Assembly: GCA_958402795.1 (NCBI GenBank)
Contig: CATXUX010000016.1
Coordinates: 9,823 to 73,822, forward strand
Reading direction: 5' to 3'
DNA length: 64,000 nt
From: an uncultured Lachnospiraceae bacterium
Lineage (GTDB): Bacteria; Bacillota; Clostridia; Lachnospirales; Lachnospiraceae
Shown here: positions 1-9,677 of the stretch, one piece after another
Layout: each line of letters opens with the position of its first letter
How positions within the stretch are numbered: position 1 is the stretch's first letter
The notes under the pieces: model-generated
Database searches by the model: none
What the model saw: the letters and a program-made list of their open reading frames with translations, nothing else
Told to the model about the DNA's origin: nothing
Program-made: the position numbers and the translations under genes

Positions 1-739
1 GGCTTTTGACAAGCCGTATCCCTGGCTTCTTGCCGATGTGGGAGTCCTTGACCTGCTGGGAAATCCCAACGGTGAATTATTTCTGGCTCAGGCTGCATGG
101 GGATTACTGAAAAAACCCGCCATTGCGGTTCAGCCGGTGAACCACCCCGGCATCAAACCTGCCCGCTCTGTCTGGAGAGGTACCAATGCCCTGCCCTCCT
201 GGAGCTGGCGAAACTGCGATGGCAGCAAGGCGATCGTCGACGTCTATACAGATGCCCCTTCTGTAGAACTTTTTTTGAACGGAAAGCCACTAAAAAAGAA
301 GAAGGTTCGGGATTGCAAGGCTGCCTTTCAGATCCGGTACGTTCCCGGCACTCTTACCGCCGTTGCCTATGATGCGGGCGGCCGTGAGTTGTCCAGGAAT
401 GAACTGAAATCCGCCAGCGGTTCCATCCGTCTGCTGGCAGAGCCGGAAGAAACAGAAGTCAAGGCAAAGGATATCGTTTACATTCCGGTTTCTCTGGTTG
501 GAGAAAATGGTGTGGTAGAACGAAATGCGGACTGCAGACTGACTGCCTCTGTGGAAAACGGTGAGCTGCTGGCCTTTGGCAGCGCCAATCCCCGCACAGA
601 GGAGCGCTATGACAGCGGTAGTTTTACAACCTATTATGGGCAGGCATTGGCCATCGTCCGGGCGGGCAAGTGCGGAAGTACGATCCTCTCTGTCTCAAAT
701 GGGGACCAGACGAAGTTGGTAGAAATTGCAGTCAGATAA
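1..739 (+). CDS. Glycoside hydrolase family 2, C-terminal part (5' end outside window)
   Basis: The reading frame is open from base 2 and stops at 739, so only about the last 245 residues are seen. The opening residues (FDKPYPWLLADVG, then LGNPNGELFLAQAAWG) resemble the end of a GH2 TIM barrel. A DUF4982-like segment with VDVYTDAPSVELFLNGKPL follows, then a C-terminal immunoglobulin-like domain (FGSANPRTEERYDSG). This architecture is known from beta-galactosidase or beta-glucuronidase type GH2 enzymes; the catalytic glutamates are outside the window, so the sugar is not decided. No signal peptide can be judged. It sits 18 nt ahead of a GH78 gene and near a GH43-like gene, all on one strand, which suggests stepwise removal of side chains from a plant polysaccharide such as rhamnogalacturonan. 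Confidence 0.85.
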   Translation, partial: AFDKPYPWLLADVGVLDLLGNPNGELFLAQAAWGLLKKPAIAVQPVNHPGIKPARSVWRGTNALPSWSWRNCDGSKAIVDVYTDAPSVELFLNGKPLKKKKVRDCKAAFQIRYVPGTLTAVAYDAGGRELSRNELKSASGSIRLLAEPEETEVKAKDIVYIPVSLVGENGVVERNADCRLTASVENGELLAFGSANPRTEERYDSGSFTTYYGQALAIVRAGKCGSTILSVSNGDQTKLVEIAVR

Positions 740-757
740 CACACGAAAGGAAATAAA

Positions 758-3331
758 ATGAGAGCCATTCATCTGCAAACAGAATATTTAACGGAACCTC
801 TGGGACTGGGGATCGCCGTCCCCCGATTTTACTGGAACTGCGAGGGCGGCGTGACGCAGACCGCCTATCGGATCGTGGCAAAGCGAAACAAAGAACTCTT
901 GTGGGACAGCGGGAAGGTTCGCTCCTCCCGCATGACACATATCGCCTATGAGGGCACGCCTCTCCATAGCCGGGACCGGGTGGCGTGGACCGTGACGCTG
1001 TGGGACGAGAGCGGCCGGCCGGGCGAGACGGCAGAGAGCTGGTTTGAACTGGGACTGCTGGAGCCGTCCGACTGGACCGCCCGATGGATCACAGGAGATT
1101 ATCAGCCGAAAAAAAAGGACCGGTATCCGGCAGACTACTTCATGAAGTGCTTTTCCCTATCTGGTTCGGTCAGAAGGGCGCGGCTGTATGCCTCCGCCCG
1201 GGGCGTCTATGATGTGACGGTCAATGGGAAACGTATCGAAGACTTTATCCTGGCTCCCGGTATGACCGACTACCGCAGGCGTATCCAGTACCAGACCTAC
1301 GATGTGACAGCTCTGCTCACCGGAGAGAATATGCTGGAACTCCGGCTGGCAGACGGCTGGTACCGGGGCAGCTCTGCCGCCTATGGCGTAACCAATGTTT
1401 ACGGCAGCCGGACCAGTGTGATCGCCCAGTTAGAAATAACCCTTGAAGACGGCACGGTTGAGACAATCTGTACAGACAACACATGGAGCTGGAGCAGCGA
1501 CGGTCCGATTCGCTTTGCCGATCTAAAGGACGGCGAGATTTATGATGCCGCCAGATCTCCCAGCTATCATGGAATGGCAAAATTGGAAAAAGGCGGCGTC
1601 AATCTGACGGCGTCCAACAATGTGCCGGTCCGGGAACAGGAACGCTTTGGCGCGAAGCTGCTTGGAAACAACGTTCTGGACTTCGGACAGAACATCGCCG
1701 GTTACTTAGAATTTTCTGTCAAAGGGAAACGCGGTCAGATGCTCAGACTGGTCTGCGGCGAGGTGCTGGACGCAGAGGGCAATGTAGATCTGTCCGGTAT
1801 CCAGGAAATCCGTCCTGCCAAAGGCTGGAACCAAATGAGCCTGATCAAAAAGCTGATGACAAACAAGGTCGGCGGAGAAGTCAGTCCTACTCCCCGGCAG
1901 GAAATTGTCTTTACCTGCTCCGGCGGCATGGATCACTATAAGACCAGTTTTGCCGTGTTTGGTTTCCGCTATGTGCAGATCGAGACTGACATTGAGATTG
2001 ACCCGACCGCTTTCGCTGCCATTGCCGTTTATTCCGACATGGAGCAGACCGGCGACTTTTCGTGTTCCAATAAACTGGTGAACCGGCTGCTGGAAAACAC
2101 CCGCTGGAGCATGAAGGGAAACTTTCTGGATCTTCCCACGGACTGTCCCACCCGGGAACGCCTTGGCTGGACGGGCGACGCGCAGATTTTCTTTGATACC
2201 GGCGCGTATTTGATGAATACTGCCCCGTTCTTCCAGAAATGGCTGACTGATATGGCCGACGCCCAGTACAAAAACGGTCTCCTGCCTGCGGTGATTCCCT
2301 ATCAGGGCGTCGAGATGATGTATAAGGCAACCGGCTCCTCCGTCGGCTGGGCGGACGCCGTTTATCTGATCCCATACAGATACTATCTGCGCTATGGTGA
2401 CAAGGACATTCTGGTTCAGACCTGGCCTATGATAGAAAGATACGCAGACTACCTGATGACGCACCTGGGGCAGACAGACAAAAAGGCGGCAAAGAACAAT
2501 CCGCATAATGCCTGCACTTACGAGAAGGGCGTTCATCTGGGCGAGTGGCTGGAGCCGGAGGAATTCCGGGATCAGGTCTATGGAGCACAGGCAAAGCACC
2601 CGGAGGAATGCACGGCGTATCTGTACTATGCCATGCAGACGATCGGTAAAATTGCCGGCCTTCTGGGGCACACAGAAATGGAGAAACGCTGTGCCGAGAC
2701 AGCAAAGGGCGCAAAAGCAGCCTATGATGCCCTGTTTGTGAAAACAGGTTCCCTGGACACCAGCAGGCAGGCAAAGCTGGTGCGCCCGCTGGCGCTGGGA
2801 TTGCTGGACGGCGCTTCGAAAGAATATGCCGTGCAGCGTCTCGTTCAGGCGGTCGAGAACTACCATTATCGGGTGGGAACCGGCTTCCTGTCGACGCCGT
2901 TCCTGCTCCCGGTACTGACAGAAGCCGACGAAACGAAAACCGCCTACAGGATGCTGGAAAATACCGAAAAGCCAGGCTGACTGGCGGAGGTATCAGACGG
3001 CGCTACAACGGTTTGGGAAAGCTGGGAGGGCGATCTAAGCCAGAATCATTATTCTCCCGGCGCTGTCTGCCAGTGGCTCTTTGAAAGCGTGGCGGGAATC
3101 CGGGTAGATGGGGAAAATCATTTTATGATTGCCCCCGTCCCCGGCGGTACACTGACTTATGCCCGTGGATGGTATCAAAGTATTTACGGAACCGTAGAAA
3201 GTTACTGGAAAAAAACAGAAAAAGGGATCGAATTTACCATTACAATTCCCGCCAATACCAAGGCAAAAGTCCGGCTGCCGGACGGTACGCTCCATTCCAT
3301 GAAAGCCGGAACCAAACGTTTTACGATCTGA
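758..3331 (+). pseudogene. GH78 alpha-L-rhamnosidase interrupted by an in-frame TGA
   Basis: ATG at 758 follows AAAGGA. The frame runs 740 codons to TGA at 2978-2980 and then continues in the same frame, with clear family similarity, to a stop at 3331. Before the stop are the N-terminal beta domains and the acidic motif DCPTRERLGWTGD (about residues 462-474), where GH78 catalytic acids lie. After it come TTVWESW and NHYSPGAVCQWLF, the usual end of the (alpha/alpha)6 barrel, and the C-terminal beta domain. Relatives have Trp at this point (xxWLAEV), so TGG to TGA is the simplest reading. From family knowledge the TxWExW glutamate is the likely general base, so the 740-residue product should be inactive. 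A sequencing error or readthrough cannot be excluded. Confidence 0.88.
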
Positions 3332-3346
3332 AAGGAGAACAATCAT

Positions 3347-4444
3347 ATGACATACCACAGCATTCACCCCGGTGCGGTTTGGCTGGATACCAGCGGGAAT
3401 CCGATTCAGGCACACGGCTTTTCTGTGTTTTACGACAAAAAGGACGGATTATATTACTGGTACGGCGAAAACAAAGAAAAAACCAAAGGCGGGCCCTTTA
3501 ACACGACATGGCACTGGGGTGTCCGCAGCTACGTCTCCGGCGACCTTTACAACTGGGAAGATCAGGGATTGATCATTCCGCCTCAGCCTGACGACCTTGA
3601 CAGTCCCCTGCATCCTACCTACTGTATGGACCGTCCCCATATCATTTACTGCGAAAAGACCGGCAAATATGTAGCCTGGCTGAAAATCATGTGTGGAACT
3701 ACCAGTCAGTTTATGTCTGTCATGCAGGCAGATGAATTTTCGGGGCCATACGAATTTGTCCATAAGATCTATAAGCCGCTGCAAATGGATACCGGCGATT
3801 TCACCCTGGCTGTGGACGAAACAACGAAGAAAGCCTATATTATCTTCGACCGCCCCCACTTTGAGGTGGTCACGGCAACATTATCCGATACCTATACCGA
3901 GGTAACCGGCGAGTTTTCCGAGCACTATGCAGATCTGCATCCGCCATTCAGCCGGGAAGCACCTGCTTACTTTGAAAAGGATGGACTGCGCTACCTGATC
4001 ACCTCCGGTACAACCGGGTATTATCCAAATCCAAGTCAGGTCTGCTGCTTCACAGACTGGCATGGGGACTATGAGGATCTGGGAGATCCCTGCATCCATG
4101 ATACCTGTGGCACCAGCTTCTACGGCCAGTTCACCTGTGTTTTGAAGGTGCCCGGAAAAGATCTGTATATTGCCATGGCAGATCGCTGGAAACCGACGGC
4201 ATTTGGCAAATGGTTCTCAAAGAAATTCTATAAAATGGTGGATAAAGCCATGTCAGGCGGCCGTCACCAGGAGATCACCACGCCGGACCGCAGTCCCAAA
4301 GAGGCAGGAACACTTCCGGGGAAACTGCAGCGGCACATGGAGAACACCTCCATTGCCCGGTATGTGTGGCTGCCTGTTGAATGGCGCGGCAAAAAGCCTG
4401 TGATCCGCTGGCATGATGAATGGAAGATCGAGGATTATAAATAA
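3347..4444 (+). CDS. GH43-like five-bladed beta-propeller glycosidase
   Basis: Starts at ATG 3347 after AAAGGAG, 15 nt behind the GH78 remnant. The 365-residue product has no signal peptide, so it probably acts in the cytoplasm on imported oligosaccharides. It shows repeating propeller features: an N-terminal AHGFSVFYDKKDGLYYWYGE blade (about 25-45), MDRPHIIYCEKTGKYVAWL (about 95-115), TGDFTLAVDETTKKAYIIF in the middle and YLITSGTTGY (about 222-231). These resemble the clan GH-F propellers around GH43 subfamilies 24 and 34, some of which are exo-beta-1,3-galactanases. I cannot assign the substrate. Its neighbours suggest trimming of arabinogalactan or rhamnogalacturonan side chains. Confidence 0.7.
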   Translation: MTYHSIHPGAVWLDTSGNPIQAHGFSVFYDKKDGLYYWYGENKEKTKGGPFNTTWHWGVRSYVSGDLYNWEDQGLIIPPQPDDLDSPLHPTYCMDRPHIIYCEKTGKYVAWLKIMCGTTSQFMSVMQADEFSGPYEFVHKIYKPLQMDTGDFTLAVDETTKKAYIIFDRPHFEVVTATLSDTYTEVTGEFSEHYADLHPPFSREAPAYFEKDGLRYLITSGTTGYYPNPSQVCCFTDWHGDYEDLGDPCIHDTCGTSFYGQFTCVLKVPGKDLYIAMADRWKPTAFGKWFSKKFYKMVDKAMSGGRHQEITTPDRSPKEAGTLPGKLQRHMENTSIARYVWLPVEWRGKKPVIRWHDEWKIEDYK

Positions 4445-4479
4445 TGAAAACAGTTACAAGACAGCGATTCACAAAACAG

Positions 4480-4516
4480 ACGAAACGGAATCCAGATTAC
4501 ACGGATTCCGTTTCGT
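4480..4516. terminator. Perfect 14-bp inverted repeat between convergent genes
   Basis: Arms ACGAAACGGAATCC (4480-4493) and its exact complement (4503-4516) enclose a 9-nt loop. The right side has only a diffuse T run (ACATACATTTT). The position between the converging GH43-like and GH13 genes suggests a bidirectional terminator. Confidence 0.65.
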
Positions 4517-4548
4517 AGAACATACATTTTATACCCGTTTCCGGAATC

Positions 4549-6192
4549 TTATCCTTTCAGAACAACCGCCTGATACGGTTTTAGTATCCATCGGTTTTCT
4601 TCTTTCTCCAGCGTTTCATAATTGTTCAGCAGCACCCCGCTCCCCATTTTGGGGATAGCCTGAACATCCGGCTTAAAGTTCACTGCAACAACCAGTTTCC
4701 TGCCTTCCCATTCTCTCTCGTATGCCAGAACTGCCGGAACTTCTTCCAGAATCTGCCGGAATGTCCCCTGCGTAAGAATCTCCTCATACTTCTCCGCATG
4801 ATGCAGCGCCGACAGTTTCCGGTAATAGGACAGGAGGGAATGCGGATCTTTTTCCTGTGCCTCTACATTGATTTCCTTATAGTTTTCATTTACCTTGATC
4901 CACGGAGTCCCTGTTGTAAATCCCGCATTTTTCTCCCCGCTCCACTGCATCGGCGTCCGGGAATTGTCGCGTCCCAGCTCACTGAAATAATCCAGCACTT
5001 CCTGAGGATCCTGCTTCTGCTCCACCGCTTCCCGGTATTTTCCTTTTGCCCTCACATCATCCATCTCGTCGATGCTGTTCCAGCTTACATTGGTCATCCC
5101 GATCTCCTGTCCCTCATAAATAAACGGAGTTCCACAGAGGAAGAAATACAGCGTTGCAAGCGCAGATGCGCTCTCTTTACAGATGTTCTCTTTTTCCAGA
5201 TACTTATTCACACACCGGGACTGGTCATGATTCTCCAGAAAAATGCCGTTCCATCCGATCCGGCTTGTCGCCCGCTGGGTATCAAAAATTCTCTTCTTCA
5301 GACGTTCTACTGCTTCGATGGAAGATTTATCGGCTTCCTCCTTCATATCTTCCCATGTGAAATCAAAAATCATGGAAAAATATCCATCCTCACCCGCATA
5401 CCGGCGGAACGCCTCCTCACCGACTCCCGGCGCCTCCGCGACCGTCATACAATCATATTTATTAAAACATTGTTCCTTTAACTCGGTAAGAAATTCTCCG
5501 ATTCCCGGATAATCTGTCAGATTTTCAATCGGGTAGCGGAATCCATCCTCTGTCTTTCTTGACTGAAAGCTCATATCTTTTTTAATAAAGGTGATCGCAT
5601 CGATCCGGAATCCCGCAATCCCTTTCTCGAGCCACCAGCGGATCATCTCATAAATCTTTTCCCGGAGTTTCGGATTTTCCCAGTTCAGATCCGGCTGTTT
5701 TTTGGAAAAGGTATGGTAATACCAGCGTCCGTCCGAAAGGCGTGTCCAGACCGATCCTCCGAAATTGGACCGCCAGTTATTCGGCTCTTTCCCATCCTTT
5801 GTCCGCATAAAGTAAAAATAATCTGCTTCCTCACAACTCGGATCCGCCAGTGCCTTCTGAAACCAGATATGTTCATCCGAACAATGGTTGACCACCAGAT
5901 CCAGAATGATTTTCATGTCTCTTTTTTTTGCTTCCCGGATCAGCCGGTCCATATCCTCATTGCTGCCAAACATCGGATCTACCTTATAATAGTCCGAAAT
6001 GTCATATCCATTATCCTCCATAGGCGAGCAGTACATCGGAGAAATCCACAGGACATCCACTCCAAGGCTTTTTAAATAATCCAGTTTTTCCGTGATTCCA
6101 TTCAAATCACCGATGCCGTCCCCATTGCTGTCGCAAAAACTTTTGGGGTAGATTTGGTAGACAATTGCTTTTTTCCACCATTTTGCCGACAT
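4549..6192 (-). CDS. GH13 alpha-glucosidase (oligo-1,6-glucosidase type)
   Basis: A 547-residue cytoplasmic GH13 enzyme, normal for the oligo-1,6-glucosidase/MalL group. It begins SAKWWKKAIVYQIYPKSF and carries region I VVNHCSD, the nucleophile motif GFRIDAITF, the acid motif TVAEAPG and ENHDQSR. DSNGDGIGDL near residue 20 is the calcium-binding loop seen in this subfamily. The frame could begin 19 codons upstream at 6249, but that start lies inside the permease gene; the ATG at 6192 follows an AGGAAGGAG stretch and opens the usual N-terminus. Being last in an ABC-import operon, it probably hydrolyses imported isomalto-oligosaccharides, maltose or sucrose-like glucosides to glucose. Confidence 0.88.
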   Translation of the reverse strand: MSAKWWKKAIVYQIYPKSFCDSNGDGIGDLNGITEKLDYLKSLGVDVLWISPMYCSPMEDNGYDISDYYKVDPMFGSNEDMDRLIREAKKRDMKIILDLVVNHCSDEHIWFQKALADPSCEEADYFYFMRTKDGKEPNNWRSNFGGSVWTRLSDGRWYYHTFSKKQPDLNWENPKLREKIYEMIRWWLEKGIAGFRIDAITFIKKDMSFQSRKTEDGFRYPIENLTDYPGIGEFLTELKEQCFNKYDCMTVAEAPGVGEEAFRRYAGEDGYFSMIFDFTWEDMKEEADKSSIEAVERLKKRIFDTQRATSRIGWNGIFLENHDQSRCVNKYLEKENICKESASALATLYFFLCGTPFIYEGQEIGMTNVSWNSIDEMDDVRAKGKYREAVEQKQDPQEVLDYFSELGRDNSRTPMQWSGEKNAGFTTGTPWIKVNENYKEINVEAQEKDPHSLLSYYRKLSALHHAEKYEEILTQGTFRQILEEVPAVLAYEREWEGRKLVVAVNFKPDVQAIPKMGSGVLLNNYETLEKEENRWILKPYQAVVLKG

Positions 6193-6232
6193 TTCTTCCT
6201 CACTCCTTCCTGTCGGATCTGTTGTATTCCTT

Positions 6233-7054
6233 TTATTTGATTGCTCCATCCGTAATGCCCTTTACAATATACTTCTGACAGCACAGATAGAAGATAATGA
6301 TCGGAATGATACACATGATCAATCCTGCCGAAGCCAGATCCCAGCGCTTTGCAAACTGTCCGAAGAACAGATACGTTTTCAGCGGCAGCGTCTGCCAACC
6401 CGGTTTATTGATGATCAGGGACGGAAGCAGATAGTCATTCCAGATCCACATCACATTTAATACGGCTACCGTGATCAAGATCGTTTTCATCAGCGGCACA
6501 ACGATCATAAAGAAAAGCCGAAATGATCCACAGCCGTCAATCGTAGCCGCTTCTTCCAGTTCTACCGGAATATTCTTGATAAAGCCGTGAAACATCACGA
6601 TCGCCATACTGGTTCCAAATCCCATATACATAAAGACCAGTCCCGGCGGATTCATAATTCCGATCCGGCTGGCAAAACCAACCAGCGGAAGCATCACACA
6701 CTGAAACGGAATCAGCATAGACGCCGCAAAAAGGATAAAGATTACCTTGCTTGTTTTTGTTTTATACCGTACAAGTACCCATGCAGCCATCGCAGAGATC
6801 AAAAGGATCAGCGCTGTCGCGATCACCGTGATCAGAAGCGAGTTCATAAAGGACCGGACGTACTCCAGTGCCTCGAATGCATTCGGATAATTTTCGGTTG
6901 TGAACGTTTCCGCATTTGGGAAACCGATCACGTCCGTAAAGATTCCTTTTGTATTTTTAAAAGAATTCAAAACCAGAATGTAAATCGGGAAAATAAAGAT
7001 ACAGCCAAGAACGATCCCGATGAGTCCATATGCCAGCCGTCTTTTCTTCTTCAT
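6233..7054 (-). CDS. Sugar ABC transporter permease, MalG/GanQ type
   Basis: A 273-residue inner-membrane protein with six predicted transmembrane segments. The EAA loop (LEEAATIDGCGSFRLFFMIVVP, split here by description as EEAATIDGCG then PLMK) contacts the ATPase in this family. The start overlaps the stop of the upstream permease by one base (TAATG), indicating translational coupling. With its partner it forms the channel of a carbohydrate importer. No ATPase gene is present nearby, so a shared MsmX-like ATPase is presumed. Confidence 0.9.
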   Translation of the reverse strand: MKKKRRLAYGLIGIVLGCIFIFPIYILVLNSFKNTKGIFTDVIGFPNAETFTTENYPNAFEALEYVRSFMNSLLITVIATALILLISAMAAWVLVRYKTKTSKVIFILFAASMLIPFQCVMLPLVGFASRIGIMNPPGLVFMYMGFGTSMAIVMFHGFIKNIPVELEEAATIDGCGSFRLFFMIVVPLMKTILITVAVLNVMWIWNDYLLPSLIINKPGWQTLPLKTYLFFGQFAKRWDLASAGLIMCIIPIIIFYLCCQKYIVKGITDGAIK

Positions 7055-7932
7055 TACATTTCAACCTCCTTCCGCTTTGTGATCACAAGCTGCGTGACTC
7101 CGATCGCTGCAACCACGATCATGAAAATGATTGCTTTTGCCTGCGCAAGTCCGAATTCATTTGCACCAAACGCAGAATTATAAATATTCAGCGCAAGCAT
7201 TTCTGTCGACTTATACGGTCCGCCCTGCGTCAGTGCGAGGTTCTGGTCAAACATCTTAAATGAATTGGAAATGGAGAGGAACAATCCGATCGTGAATGCC
7301 GGCATCATCAGCGGAAGTATAATGTTCTTCAACATCTGCCATCCGCTCGCCCCGTCGATACTTGCGGCTTCCTTTACAGATTCCGGGATCTGCTGGATCT
7401 GTGCGATGTACACGATCATCATATATCCGGAAAGCTGCCATACCGTTAAGATCAGAAGTCCGACAAATCCGGTCTGCGGATCAGCCAGCCAGCCGCTGAA
7501 TATCTCCCAGCCGGTCGCTTTCGCGATCGCCTCGAAGATGGAGACAAAGATAAACTGCCATGTGAATCCCAGAAGCAGTCCGCCGATCAGGTTCGGCATG
7601 AAGAAGACCGCCCGTAAAAAAGTTGCCCCTTTGAATGTCTGTGTTACCAGCATCGCCAGACCAAATCCTACCAGATTGACCAGGACAACCGCACAGACGG
7701 AAAACAGCGCTGTAAATCCAAAGGCATGTAAAAAGGAATCATCCCTTGTAAAAATATCAATAAAATTCTGGAAACCTACAAACTCAATCTCACTGCCCAC
7801 GATCCCGTTCCAGTTCGTAAATGCATAGAAAAACCCAATCAGCATCGGGATCAGCACAACCACCGTAAAGGAAATCAGTGCGGGGGCCAGAAAGATCCAA
7901 AATCTCGCTTTACTCTGTTTCATTGTACTCAC
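7054..7932 (-). CDS. Sugar ABC transporter permease, MalF type
   Basis: A 292-residue membrane protein, the length usual for the short MalF-like permeases of Firmicutes. The first membrane segment is FLAPALISFTVVVLIPM and the EAA motif is VKEAASIDGASGWQMLKNIILP. It lies 52 nt downstream of the binding-protein gene and overlaps the next permease by one base. MSTMKQ offers ATGs at codons 1 and 4; the first follows AAAGGTGAGTAC and is taken. It should form the heterodimeric channel with the MalG-type protein for alpha-glucoside uptake. Confidence 0.9.
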   Translation of the reverse strand: MSTMKQSKARFWIFLAPALISFTVVVLIPMLIGFFYAFTNWNGIVGSEIEFVGFQNFIDIFTRDDSFLHAFGFTALFSVCAVVLVNLVGFGLAMLVTQTFKGATFLRAVFFMPNLIGGLLLGFTWQFIFVSIFEAIAKATGWEIFSGWLADPQTGFVGLLILTVWQLSGYMMIVYIAQIQQIPESVKEAASIDGASGWQMLKNIILPLMMPAFTIGLFLSISNSFKMFDQNLALTQGGPYKSTEMLALNIYNSAFGANEFGLAQAKAIIFMIVVAAIGVTQLVITKRKEVEM

Positions 7933-7984
7933 CTTTCCTTTGAGATAGCGGGAGGAGAGTGTGCTGCTCTCCTCCCCGTGATCA

Positions 7985-9313
7985 TTATTTCTGTGCTTCT
8001 CTCATTGTTGCCCACTGATCAATGCAGCTCTGCGTTACTTCATCCCAGGTTGCCTGTCCGGCAAGGTACTTCTGCACCTCAACGCCTGCCGCCTGCTGTC
8101 CCCATGTATTCGGAGCGCCGCTGTATACCCAGCCGTCCATGGTATCTCCGGCTTCATTTGCATCCATGATCCGCTGTGACAGAGGATCGCTCGCTTTTAA
8201 CTCGCCAAAGTTGTTATACGGCGGAACAAATTTGCAGTCTTCCACCACAATTTTCTGTCCTTCTTCGCTTGTATACAACCAGTTAATGAAATCCTTTGCC
8301 GCTTCCTTCTTCTCATCTGATACCGTACTGTTAATTGCCCAATATCCGGACACACCTACAAAATACTTGCCATCAGAATATCCCGGTACGGAATACGGAA
8401 GCATATCCAGCTTTTCCAGGACTTCCGGATCTGTTGTCTCGACTGCCGGTGCTACCCAGTTTCCCTGCTTGATCGCGGCTACACGCTCAATTGCCAGTCC
8501 GCCTTCCAGAGATGTGGTGTAATCTACAGAATTCAGATTCGCCGTATTGTCTGCGTTGGTCGTATAGCCTGCCTGGAAGTCTACCATTGTCTTGTAATCT
8601 GCAAATCCCGTTCCCTCCATCGTATCCGCGGCATATGCATCCTTGGCACTTGCAAACTCGTGCGTCAAAGCCACATTCGCGTCATGGTCTCCGGCGATCC
8701 AGAGTTCTTTCGTCGGATACTCCATCACGGCTTCCAGATTCGGATATTTCTCCTTCATCTCTCCGCTGTCGATCTTTTCCTTTAACGTATCAAAGCCTTC
8801 TTTCATGCCCTCAAACGTCATCATAGAATCAAAGTCAACCCCCGCATCCTCAAAGATCTGACGGTTTACAACAAATCCATAGCCTTCCATATACAGCGGA
8901 ACTGCCAGAACCTTTCCGTCCTGTGTAAACATGTCGGTTGTTCCGTCCAGGGCATAATCCAATACCTCCATATCCGAAACATCTTCCAGAATATCTCCAT
9001 AATCCTTCAGATCCTGGAACCCGCCCACGGAAAAGATCGTCGGTGGATCAGACTGCATCTTTGCTTTCAGAGAAGCGGAAAAATCATTTCCGGTAACCGC
9101 CTCCAGATTGATCGTTACATCCGGATGAGTCGCCTCATATGCTTCAATCGCTTTTTTATACCCTTCATTCGCCTCAATCTTACTCTGGTAAATGGTAATC
9201 TCTGTTTTTCCGGAACTGCCTGTGCCGTCCCCTCCACTGCTCCCGCAGCCTGCGATCACAGATGCCGCCAGTGCCGCTGCCAATCCGACAGTTACTACTT
9301 TTTTTGCTTTCAT
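7985..9313 (-). CDS. Sugar-binding lipoprotein of the alpha-glucoside ABC importer
   Basis: A 442-residue family 1 extracellular solute-binding protein. Its lipoprotein signal peptide has a KAKK n-region, an alanine-rich core and the lipobox VIAGC, with Cys at about residue 23. The frame is open for 84 further codons upstream, but the start at 9313 is placed by AAGGAGGAAG directly before ATG and by the signal peptide. Two permeases and a GH13 glucosidase follow, so it captures the substrate at the membrane surface. The gene is preceded by a 135-nt untranslated leader holding repeated operator-like palindromes, so repression by the divergent LacI protein is likely. Confidence 0.9.
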   Translation of the reverse strand: MKAKKVVTVGLAAALAASVIAGCGSSGGDGTGSSGKTEITIYQSKIEANEGYKKAIEAYEATHPDVTINLEAVTGNDFSASLKAKMQSDPPTIFSVGGFQDLKDYGDILEDVSDMEVLDYALDGTTDMFTQDGKVLAVPLYMEGYGFVVNRQIFEDAGVDFDSMMTFEGMKEGFDTLKEKIDSGEMKEKYPNLEAVMEYPTKELWIAGDHDANVALTHEFASAKDAYAADTMEGTGFADYKTMVDFQAGYTTNADNTANLNSVDYTTSLEGGLAIERVAAIKQGNWVAPAVETTDPEVLEKLDMLPYSVPGYSDGKYFVGVSGYWAINSTVSDEKKEAAKDFINWLYTSEEGQKIVVEDCKFVPPYNNFGELKASDPLSQRIMDANEAGDTMDGWVYSGAPNTWGQQAAGVEVQKYLAGQATWDEVTQSCIDQWATMREAQK

Positions 9314-9331
9314 AATCTTCCTCCTTATTTG

Positions 9332-9448
9332 TGGAACTGTTCCATCTTTGGGTAAAAAAAAGAGCGGCCGTAATTTTTTTTCTCTTCTTTTCAGATGGAA
9401 CTGTTCCAGTATTTTGTTTTCGAGTTCCTTGCTTGTGGAACTGTTCCA
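9332..9448. promoter_or_regulatory. Three identical 13-bp palindromes, probable LacI-family operators
   Basis: TGGAACTGTTCCA occurs exactly at 9332-9344, 9396-9408 and 9436-9448. The arms are 6 bp around one central base. The third copy touches the predicted transcription start of the binding-protein operon; the other two lie in the untranslated leader, the nearest abutting the ribosome binding site. Spacings are 64 and 40 bp. The divergent LacI regulator is the obvious ligand, although typical LacI operators have an even, CG-centred core. Confidence 0.75.
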
Positions 9449-9455
9449 TGTCCTT

Positions 9456-9484
9456 AATATACAACCTTCTCTCTGCTTTTTCAA
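9456..9484 (-). promoter_or_regulatory. Promoter of the alpha-glucoside import operon
   Basis: On the minus strand TTGAAA (9479-9484) and TATATT (9456-9461) are separated by 17 bp. Transcription would start near 9449, immediately beside the operator copy at 9436-9448, a classical arrangement for repression. Confidence 0.8.
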
Positions 9485-9585
9485 CACTTTTTTGTGCTTT
9501 TTATCCAAATCATCACTTTTCACAAAAATCGGTATTGTTTTTATTGCACAATTACCAAAAAACAAAAAATACAGTCCGTGAAATA

Positions 9586-9614
9586 TTGAGCTTCCCGCCT
9601 AATAGTGATACAAT
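9586..9614 (+). promoter_or_regulatory. Promoter of the LacI regulator gene
   Basis: TTGAGC (9586-9591) and TACAAT (9609-9614) with a 17-bp spacer, about 63 bp before the start codon. Downstream, ATGGAA and TTCCAT flank 6 nt (9629-9646), a degenerate relative of the operator that could give autoregulation. Confidence 0.7.
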
Positions 9615-9677
9615 GAAGTTCAAAAAGAAATGGAAGTGGGATTCCATACCCATAACGCGAACGATGGAGGTAATCAG

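Noticed and set aside
1706..2866. 386-codon frame on the minus strand inside the GH78 gene
   Set aside because: It is antisense to clear family sequence and shows no domain; a shadow frame.
9332..9448. Three spaced repeats as a possible CRISPR array
   Set aside because: Units are 13 bp, palindromic, unevenly spaced and inside a promoter leader; no cas genes are present. They are operators.
7985..9565. Longer start for the binding protein, 84 codons upstream
   Set aside because: It would translate through the promoter and operators and hide the lipoprotein signal peptide.
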